Origin: Methylocapsa sp.
Lineage (GTDB): Bacteria; Pseudomonadota; Alphaproteobacteria; Rhizobiales; Beijerinckiaceae
NCBI GenBank assembly: GCA_017353815.1
Contig: JAFMSB010000132.1
Location: 1 to 5,666, forward strand
Direction of reading: 5' to 3'
DNA length: 5,666 nt
Within the stretch, counting starts at the first letter, position 1, and each line of letters begins with the position of its first letter. A program made the translations under genes and the position numbers. The notes under the pieces were generated by a model that saw only the letters and a list, made by a program, of their open reading frames with translations, had not been told where the DNA came from and did not search any database. Positions 1 through 5,666 of the stretch are shown here, piece after piece.

Positions 1-18
1 GCGTGCGCCGAAAATTGC

Positions 19-32
19 CTAGCTGTAGCTAG
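19..32. repeat. Short palindrome CTAGCT-GT-AGCTAG
   Basis: Two perfect 6-base arms (19-24 and 27-32) are separated by two bases, about 120 bases upstream of the lysozyme-like gene. It could be an operator half-site pair, but nothing in the sequence ties it to a regulator, and palindromes this short can occur by chance. Confidence 0.3.
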
Positions 33-61
33 ACTGCGCACCGTGGGCTCTCTGGCGCCCA

Positions 62-77
62 TCCCCTGTTTAGGGGA
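62..77. repeat. Small hairpin TCCCCT-GTTT-AGGGGA
   Basis: A perfect 6-base-pair stem (62-67 with 72-77) has a 4-base loop. There is no T-run after it on either strand, so it is not a canonical intrinsic terminator. It lies in the leader or intergenic DNA before the lysozyme-like gene; its role is unknown. Confidence 0.3.
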
Positions 78-140
78 CGCGGAGATGGATGGCTGAGGCT
101 ATGCTCGGTTTCGCTTGAGCCATTTTCGGCAATTTAATTT

Positions 141-148
141 GGGGGAAA
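141..148 (+). promoter_or_regulatory. Ribosome binding site for the lysozyme-like gene
   Basis: GGGGGAAA ends two bases before the ATG at 151. It supports this start over the in-frame TTG at 115, which has no purine-rich stretch just upstream and would put 12 extra residues before the signal peptide. Confidence 0.5.
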
Positions 149-150
149 CA

Positions 151-1479
151 ATGAAAAAACATCTCGCAACGGGGTTAGGTGCCTTTGCCGCCGCGGCTCT
201 CCTGCTCTCGCCGCCTGCCGCTCGAGCCGCGCTTGAGCCGGCCGCCAATGCCACGCTGCAAGAACGGGGAAGCAGCGGGCCCAGCGCGGCAGCGCAATCT
301 GTCCGAGAGGCTCTGACGCGCCACCGGGCACCTGCGCCTTCGTCCAGCAAGCTCGCCAGGAGCGATCCCCCGTCAATGCCGCTCGACGAGTGCAAGACTC
401 AGTTGGCGAAAACGCAAGGAGAAATTGAAGCTGCAAAGAAGGCGGAGCAACTCTGCCAGGCAAAACTTACCGAACGGGCAACTCCCGCCGCCGAAACGGA
501 AACGTCCGCTGCCGCTGGCGTAAGCGCCGCTCTCTTGCCGTTCGCTTCAGCATCGACGATGCCGATTACCGGCGTGCTCCGGCTGTTGCTTTTAAGCGGG
601 CTCATGGGGATGCTGGGCCAGGGCGCGCGGACCATAGTCGGCCTTAAGAAATTATCGGATCTCTCGAACACGGCGCCTAGCCAAGCCGATGAATTTACCG
701 CGGCGCGAATCTTCATCGGTCTGATGATCGGCTTTATCGCCGGTGTCATTGGCGGGCTGACGCCCAAGGTGTGGGATGCGCATGCAATCAGCGGCGACAT
801 CCTCTTCTATCTTGCCAGCATCGGTTATATCGGCGTCGATGTGATCGAAGGATTCGCGCAGACACTTGCTGGCGGCAGGAAGCCGTCGGCCGCGCCCGGC
901 GAGGCCGAAGGCGGCGAAGAAGAGGGTGGTGATGAAGGGAAGAAACCGCCGCCGGATCATCGCAAAGAGCCTTCCGGACCTCAGGGCCCCGCACACCCCG
1001 GACAGAAACCCGTGGAAGTCTTTAGCCGTAAGGCGCCCGCGATCATGGCAAATTTGAAAGATGACTTCGCTCTCAAAGACCATCACGCTGCGGCTATCCT
1101 TGGGAATCTCGGCGCGGAATGCAACGGATTCACGCAGTTGCAGGAAGTCTGGCCGCTTGTCGCGGGCAGCCGCGGTGGTTACGGATGGGCGCAATGGACT
1201 GGACCCAGGCGCAAACAATTCGAAGCCTTCTGCGAGGAGCGCGAGCTACCCAAGAATTCCGATCAGGCCAACTATGGCTTCCTGAAAGAGGAATTGCAGG
1301 GAAGCCATAAGCGCGCGCTTGAAGAATTGAAGGCCGAGCAAACCCTGGCCGGGGCGGTCGAGGCTTTCATGGAGTCCTACGAGGGGCCTGCAGTCCCCAA
1401 CCCCGGTCCGCGAACCCGGTGGGCGCAGAGGGCTCTTGACGCATATCATGCCGCCGCCGCTTATGCGGCCAGTGCGTGA
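151..1479 (+). CDS. Exported or membrane-anchored protein with C-terminal phage-tail-lysozyme-like domain
   Basis: The product is 442 residues. Residues 1-26 form a Sec-type signal peptide (MKKH, Ala/Leu-rich core, AARA|A cleavage site). Residues 27-75 are Ala/Ser/Pro-rich. Residues 78-108 form a short charged, coiled-coil-like helix containing two cysteines (C81, C102). Hydrophobic segments lie near 137-156, 184-203 and 214-238. An acidic Gly/Glu/Pro-rich linker (about 246-287) leads to the C-terminal domain (about 288-435). That domain carries AAILGNLGAECNGF (E323 is the presumed catalytic Glu) and GYGWAQWTGPRRKQF (343-357), the typical pair of motifs in phage tail lysozyme domains (Pfam Phage_tail_lysozyme). 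By family this implies peptidoglycan cleavage; that it acts in the periplasm is inferred from the signal peptide. The start at 151 is preferred over an in-frame TTG at 115 because it has a purine-rich GGGGGAAA upstream and begins exactly at the signal peptide. No phage structural genes are adjacent. The N-terminal half matches no family I can name. The gene is confident; the enzymatic role is moderately so. Confidence 0.85.
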   Translation: MKKHLATGLGAFAAAALLLSPPAARAALEPAANATLQERGSSGPSAAAQSVREALTRHRAPAPSSSKLARSDPPSMPLDECKTQLAKTQGEIEAAKKAEQLCQAKLTERATPAAETETSAAAGVSAALLPFASASTMPITGVLRLLLLSGLMGMLGQGARTIVGLKKLSDLSNTAPSQADEFTAARIFIGLMIGFIAGVIGGLTPKVWDAHAISGDILFYLASIGYIGVDVIEGFAQTLAGGRKPSAAPGEAEGGEEEGGDEGKKPPPDHRKEPSGPQGPAHPGQKPVEVFSRKAPAIMANLKDDFALKDHHAAAILGNLGAECNGFTQLQEVWPLVAGSRGGYGWAQWTGPRRKQFEAFCEERELPKNSDQANYGFLKEELQGSHKRALEELKAEQTLAGAVEAFMESYEGPAVPNPGPRTRWAQRALDAYHAAAAYAASA

Positions 1480-2244
1480 TCACGAAAACGGCGCGGCCGG
1501 ACGGCAATCGCTGTTCGGCCGCTGTCCGCCAAAGCCCGGCGATCCCGTGCTCGCGACGTTCGCGGTTTGCTGGAACAATTCGATGCCAAGCATGAAATGG
1601 TCCGTAATCTTGCGCTCTAGAATCGAGCCGTGAACCAATAGTTCTTGTTGCCGGGCCCGGGATCGATCCAGTAGCCGCCGCCCCCGTAGGTGACCAGTCA
1701 CCAAAGTCCTTCTGGATCCGCACGGGCATGAGGGCATTAGTCCTGCCCGTGCTAAGCCCGCGCGCGGGATCGCCCGTCGACACCTCCAATTTTGGATGGC
1801 AATCGACGGGACCAAGCTCGCCTTGTCCTGCCCAATGAAGTGGTATTTTATGCCAAGTTCGGTGTCGGCCAGCCCCCACTGAAACGAAGAGCCATTCGGC
1901 TTGGCAATCGCCGCTCCCGGCTGGATATGCAGTTGCACATTAGGAAAACCGCCATAATTGCGGTCGCACGAAGGCGCGACAGCGGTTAGCTCACCTGATG
2001 CGCTGGGCCCCAGAGTGAAAAGACGAATCTCATACTGCTTATGTTCGGTCGGCTCGGGGTCGTCAGTGATAAACGGCGGGTCAGCCAATGCAGGCAGCGA
2101 TAAAAGGGCGAGCGCGGCAAGACCAATACCGGCGCGGGCTACCTTCCTCTTCTTTTGGATAGGGATTTGATCCGGGACCCGGCAAACACGACGCCGTCCG
2201 CAAACGCAGATTTGAAACTGGCCGCCCCCAGGCCCTTTTGTCAT
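1480..2244 (-). pseudogene. Decayed outer-membrane 'transporter' (MetA-pathway of phenol degradation-like family)
   Basis: After a signal-peptide-like stretch (about 2154-2083, ending LPALA) the frame reads ADPPFITDDPEPTEHKQYEI, then NYGGFPNVQLHI and GLADTELGIKYHFIGQDKA. These are hallmarks of a family of roughly 270-residue putative outer-membrane beta-barrels. Homology then jumps frame near 1797-1800 (to PKLEVSTGDPARGLSTGRTN and QKDFGDW), again near 1690-1697 (to TYGGGGYWIDPGPGNKNYWF), and back near 1630-1633 (to GSILERKITDHFMLGIELFQ). The order matches a full-length family member, so this is one gene with three indels. The last third of the barrel after FQQTANVASTGSPGFGG is missing or unrecognisable, and the frame stops at 1480, directly against the stop of the convergent gene. 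No ATG lies at the expected signal-peptide start; the nearest in-frame ATG (2244) would add about 30 non-signal residues, so the native start is also lost. Sequencing error could explain single indels, but three plus truncation favours genuine decay. Confidence 0.82.
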
Positions 2245-2325
2245 GCCATCCCGCTCGATGGCCCGGCGGCAGGGGCGCAAACGAAGGCGGCCGAATTCTT
2301 GCGTCGACTGAAGTCGCGCCGCCGT

Positions 2326-2559
2326 TCAGCCGCCCGGCTTGAGCATCGTCAAAGCCGCCTGAACGGGGGCGGAGCTTTGGGCGGCCGGCGAATTTGCGGC
2401 AGTGATCGCTTTGTAATCGCCATCGCTGTCCTTGACTTGCGAAGTGTGACTGGTGCGGACCTTATAGTCGCCATCAGCGGCTCTCAACGGAACCGTGGAT
2501 GCGATGGAACTGGCATTGTTAACCCCGCCCGGCGGGGATGATAGTGCGGTAATGGACAT
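2326..2559 (-). CDS. Small hypothetical protein with two DGDYK motifs
   Basis: The 77-residue product begins MSITALSSPPGG, is rich in Ser, Ala, Thr and Pro, and has no signal peptide or membrane segment. Two copies of DGDYK (residues 29-33 and 46-50, a 17-residue period) are each followed by a short Ser/Thr-rich stretch; the contexts RAADGDYK and KDSDGDYK suggest an internal duplication. It ends LTMLKPGG. The start at 2559 is chosen because GGAG sits six bases upstream (2566-2569 as CTCC on the + strand); an in-frame ATG at 2616 would add 19 unrelated residues. Similar short DGDYK proteins occur, as I recall, as uncharacterised genes in rhizobia and relatives. The Asp-Gly-Asp core resembles a fragment of a calcium-binding loop, but it is too short to claim metal binding. 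It lies 81 bases upstream of, and on the same strand as, the porin relic. Function unknown. Confidence 0.72.
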   Translation of the reverse strand: MSITALSSPPGGVNNASSIASTVPLRAADGDYKVRTSHTSQVKDSDGDYKAITAANSPAAQSSAPVQAALTMLKPGG

Positions 2560-2668
2560 TGAATACTCCAAGTTTTGCAAACGCTCGTCGCGCGCGTTGC
2601 GTGACGGCAGCTGCACGCTGCGCTGCTAAAATTCAGGGGCGGATTTTGCCAGCCATTACCCGGCAAGT

Positions 2669-2729
2669 TGCTTTGGCATCGCTTTTGCCGGCAAGAAGGC
2701 AGTCAGAAACTCCATCCCTTGCCAAAGCA
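2669..2729. repeat. 10-base inverted repeat TGCTTTGGCA / TGCCAAAGCA
   Basis: The arms at 2669-2678 and 2720-2729 are perfect reverse complements separated by 41 bases. The loop contains the palindrome TTGCCGGCAA at 2685-2694. It could be a pair of operator sites or a long RNA hairpin in a leader; the sequence does not decide between them. Confidence 0.45.
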
Positions 2730-2806
2730 TAGGGCATAGTTCTTAAGGCAACGTAGCCTGGATGGCGGCAGCCACAGCTTTACAACTCGAGGTGCGACCG
2801 GGGGGC

Positions 2807-2818
2807 CACGAATTCGTG
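2807..2818. promoter_or_regulatory. 12-base perfect palindrome CACGAATTCGTG, candidate operator
   Basis: This perfect palindrome lies 54 bases upstream of the PepSY start. Its right part, ATTCGTG (2812-2818), recurs 24 bases downstream inside a second palindrome (2836-2842). The spacing is a little over two helical turns, which would suit a dimeric DNA-binding protein; this is inference only. Confidence 0.35.
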
Positions 2819-2829
2819 AATTTCAACCC

Positions 2830-2845
2830 TGGCACATTCGTGCCA
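2830..2845. promoter_or_regulatory. Hairpin TGGCAC-ATTC-GTGCCA in the PepSY leader
   Basis: A perfect 6-base-pair stem with a 4-base loop ends 26 bases before the PepSY ATG and 13 bases before its Shine-Dalgarno. It shares CAC and ATTCGTG with the palindrome at 2807-2818. It may be a second operator copy or a small leader RNA hairpin. Confidence 0.35.
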
Positions 2846-2858
2846 TCGCCGGGGGTCT

Positions 2859-2865
2859 AAGGAGG
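2859..2865 (+). promoter_or_regulatory. Strong Shine-Dalgarno for the PepSY gene
   Basis: AAGGAGG lies six bases before the ATG at 2872, a near-perfect anti-16S match at good spacing. It fixes the start of the PepSY gene. Confidence 0.8.
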
Positions 2866-2871
2866 CTAGCT

Positions 2872-3201
2872 ATGACACACCTGAAGATGAGCGCGACGGG
2901 CGAGCGCGGACTCCCGTTCGGAGCATTGAGTCTCGCCTTGCTCCTTACCTATCCTGCCTTGGCGTACAAAGGCGAGAGGCTCGCCGGCTATGCGAAGATT
3001 AGCATCGCCGAGGCCCGCGCCATTGCTCTGAAGGCGCATCCCGGCAAGATCACGGACGAAGAGCTGGAGCGTGAAGCCGGAGGAACCGGCCTGCGGTATT
3101 CCTTCGACATCAAAAGTGGAAGCTCGACCTACGAGGTTGGCGTCGATGCCAAAACGGGGCGCGTATTGGAGAACGGCGAAGAGAGTAAACATCCTGACTA
3201 A
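2872..3201 (+). CDS. Small exported PepSY-domain protein
   Basis: The product is 109 residues. The N-terminal region (1-31) has a hydrophobic core from about residue 15 (FGALSLALLLTYPALA) and a likely cleavage site after ALA. The mature part (about 78 residues) is one PepSY-like unit: a helix starting ISIAEARAIALKAHPGKITDEELERE (43-68), then strands YSFDIKSGSSTYEVGVDAKTGRVLENGEE (76-104). The motif AxxIAL...HPG followed by Y.F.I....Y.V.VDA.TG.VL is the diagnostic PepSY pattern. The family is often inhibitory to, or a ligand-sensing partner of, envelope proteins; stand-alone small PepSY proteins mostly have no proven role. A strong AAGGAGG supports the start. The DUF347 membrane protein gene follows 86 bases downstream on the same strand, suggesting co-transcription and possibly a periplasmic partner role for this protein; that is inference. 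Confidence 0.87.
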   Translation: MTHLKMSATGERGLPFGALSLALLLTYPALAYKGERLAGYAKISIAEARAIALKAHPGKITDEELEREAGGTGLRYSFDIKSGSSTYEVGVDAKTGRVLENGEESKHPD

Positions 3202-3275
3202 CGAATCGATCGAATTGAATGAAAATAGATTCGGGCTCCGTTCCTCGAACGGGGCTGTTCCGCCTTCCAAACGAT

Positions 3276-3280
3276 AAGGA
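3276..3280 (+). promoter_or_regulatory. Ribosome binding site deciding the DUF347 gene start
   Basis: AAGGA lies seven bases before the ATG at 3288. The earlier in-frame ATG at 3219 has no purine-rich site and would add 23 polar residues before the conserved part, so 3288 is preferred. Confidence 0.6.
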
Positions 3281-3287
3281 TTCCGGC

Positions 3288-4064
3288 ATGACGAAGCTAC
3301 CGGCCGGCGCGCTGAGCAAAGTCCCTGAAGTCACGCTCGGCTTTTGGATCATCAAGGTGCTCGCGACGACACTGGGAGAAACCGGCGGCGATTCCGTAAC
3401 GATGTCCATGGGTTTGGGTTATGCCATCGGCAGCTTCATCTTTATCGGAATTTTCGCCGCCGCCGTCGCCGCCCAAATTCTGGCGAAGGCGTTTCATCCA
3501 TTCCTTTACTGGGCCACGATCGTCGCGACGACGACCTTGGGGACAACGATGGCAGATTTTGCCGATCGTTCGCTCGGCATCGGCTATTCCGGCGGCTCAT
3601 CAATTCTGTTGGCGGGGGTGATTGCCTCCCTGGCCGTATGGCACTGGTCCGAAGGCTCGATTTCGGTCACGACCGTCGCGACGCCCCGGGTCGAGATGTT
3701 TTATTGGGTCACGATTCTATTTTCGCAGACGCTCGGCACGGCGCTGGGCGACTGGATGGCCGATACGAACGGCCTCGGCTACGAGTCCGGGGCGGCCGTT
3801 TTCGCGGCAGGCCTGGCGGTTGTCGCCGCCGCATATTTATACACGCAGATTTCGCGCACCTTGCTGTTTTGGGCGGCGTTCGTTCTGACGCGGCCGCTCG
3901 GTGCAACGCTCGGCGATCTGCTGGACAAGCCGCATTCTCACGGCGGGCTGGAAATCAGCCGCTACGTTGCTTCAGCCATTCTCGCGGCGATAATTGTTGC
4001 TCTCGTCCTCATCCTGCCGCAGCGAGCGGGGGTGCATCCGGGCGCTCGCGAGCAAAGATCGTAA
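3288..4064 (+). CDS. DUF347 four-repeat integral membrane protein (COG4705-like)
   Basis: The product is 258 residues and mostly hydrophobic, with about eight predicted membrane segments. Four repeats are visible. Each begins with an aromatic-Trp pair, then has Leu-Gly and a conserved Asp 15 residues after the Trp: FWIIKVLATTLGETGGD (19-35), YWATIVATTTLGTTMAD (74-90), YWVTILFSQTLGTALGD (139-155) and FWAAFVLTRPLGATLGD (194-210). Repeats 1-3 also carry G-[LI]-G-Y ending 25 residues after the Trp. This matches the Pfam 'repeat of unknown function' DUF347, described as four tandem units of two membrane segments with a conserved Trp, as in the COG4705 'uncharacterized membrane-anchored protein' group. 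The length is normal for the family. The N-terminus (KLPAGALSKVPEVTLGFW) is typical; the C-tail is short and basic. It lies 86 bases after the PepSY gene on the same strand. The substrate or function is unknown; a small-molecule or ion transporter is possible but not shown. Confidence 0.9.
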   Translation: MTKLPAGALSKVPEVTLGFWIIKVLATTLGETGGDSVTMSMGLGYAIGSFIFIGIFAAAVAAQILAKAFHPFLYWATIVATTTLGTTMADFADRSLGIGYSGGSSILLAGVIASLAVWHWSEGSISVTTVATPRVEMFYWVTILFSQTLGTALGDWMADTNGLGYESGAAVFAAGLAVVAAAYLYTQISRTLLFWAAFVLTRPLGATLGDLLDKPHSHGGLEISRYVASAILAAIIVALVLILPQRAGVHPGAREQRS

Positions 4065-4108
4065 AGCAGCCATTGTCTGCACGTGCTTAATCTAAATCCC
4101 GATGCCCT

Positions 4109-4138
4109 CGCGGCGTTGCATTGCCCTGTGATGCCGCG
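4109..4138 (+). terminator. Hairpin downstream of the DUF347 gene, possible terminator
   Basis: A 12-base-pair stem (4109-4120 with 4127-4138) has a 6-base loop (TTGCCC). It starts 44 bases after the DUF347 stop. Three of its pairs are G-U wobbles only in the + strand transcript and become A-C mismatches in the − strand transcript, so it is better suited to the + strand gene. There is no U-tract after it, so intrinsic termination is uncertain. Confidence 0.4.
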
Positions 4139-4141
4139 GCC

Positions 4142-4168
4142 AGCCGTCTCTAACCGCTCGGGACGGCT
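4142..4168. terminator. Hairpin between convergent DUF347 and thiC genes, possible terminator
   Basis: AGCCGTCTC pairs with GGGACGGCT (4142-4150 with 4160-4168, one wobble) around a 9-base loop. It lies 22 bases beyond the thiC stop. No T-run follows on either strand, so any terminator function is tentative. Confidence 0.4.
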
Positions 4169-4189
4169 TGCGGGATTGCAAAAGCACCT

Positions 4190-5666
<1,477 letters not shown>

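Larger units (their letters stand above)
2560..2871. other. Divergent intergenic region (312 bases) with several inverted repeats, no gene seen
   Basis: This stretch separates the − strand DGDYK gene from the + strand PepSY gene and must hold both promoters. No convincing ORF or RNA gene is visible. It contains a 10-base inverted repeat with arms 51 bases apart, a TTGCCGGCAA palindrome (2685-2694) inside that loop, a CCGGCAAG direct repeat (2660-2667 and 2688-2695), and two palindromes immediately before the PepSY gene. I could not assign −35/−10 boxes with confidence in either direction. Confidence 0.6.

Noticed and set aside
109..138. Possible −35/−10 promoter before the lysozyme-like gene (TTTCGC or TTGAGC with AATTTAAT)
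   Set aside because: The best-looking −35 (TTGAGC, 115-120) is only about 12 bases from the AT-rich −10 candidate, and the better-spaced one is a poor match.
652..1218. 188-codon − strand frame opposite the lysozyme-like gene
   Set aside because: Antisense shadow: the + strand frame has a signal peptide, membrane segments and an enzyme domain, while this one has no recognisable features.
1367..1879. 170-codon − strand frame overlapping the porin relic
   Set aside because: Only its middle part (about 1695-1795) is homologous, as the second-frame section of the broken porin gene; it is not a separate gene.
2301..2320. CGACT-GA-AGTCG palindrome just downstream of the DGDYK gene as its terminator
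   Set aside because: The stem is short with a two-base loop and has no T-run, so it cannot be supported as a terminator.
3344..4090. Long open frame of 248 codons overlapping the DUF347 gene in another frame
   Set aside because: It is Arg-rich with no recognisable motifs and lies wholly over a gene with clear repeats; it reflects high-GC codon bias.

Overview
The window looks like chromosomal DNA from an alphaproteobacterium, most likely of the order Hyphomicrobiales (Rhizobiales). GC content is high (roughly 60% by eye), the thiC product is of the proteobacterial type, and several neighbours (a small DGDYK-repeat protein, a MetA-like porin relic, a PepSY protein paired with a DUF347 membrane protein) are of kinds I associate with rhizobia and methylotrophs. 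This taxonomic call is inference from recognised families; no search was run.

Layout. Positions 1-150 are non-coding, with two short palindromes. A + strand gene (151-1479) encodes an exported or membrane-attached 442-residue protein with three hydrophobic segments and a C-terminal phage-tail-lysozyme-like domain. It ends stop-to-stop with a decayed − strand gene (1480-2244) of the 'transporter / MetA-pathway of phenol degradation-like' outer-membrane family. That gene carries three frame breaks and has lost its C-terminus. A 77-codon − strand gene (2326-2559) encodes a small soluble-looking protein with two DGDYK motifs. A 312-base divergent intergenic region (2560-2871) is rich in inverted repeats. 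It leads into a + strand pair: a small exported PepSY protein (2872-3201) and a four-repeat DUF347 membrane protein (3288-4064). A 125-base convergent gap with two hairpins separates these from thiC (4190 to the right edge, − strand), whose 5' end lies outside the window.

How the genes fit together. thiC is a housekeeping thiamine-synthesis gene, and any TPP riboswitch would lie beyond the right edge. The PepSY/DUF347 pair is probably one transcription unit acting at the cytoplasmic membrane and periplasm; its function is unknown. The lysozyme-like gene and the porin relic form an accessory island with signs of rearrangement. No tRNA, rRNA, CRISPR array, transposase or complete mobile element was seen.
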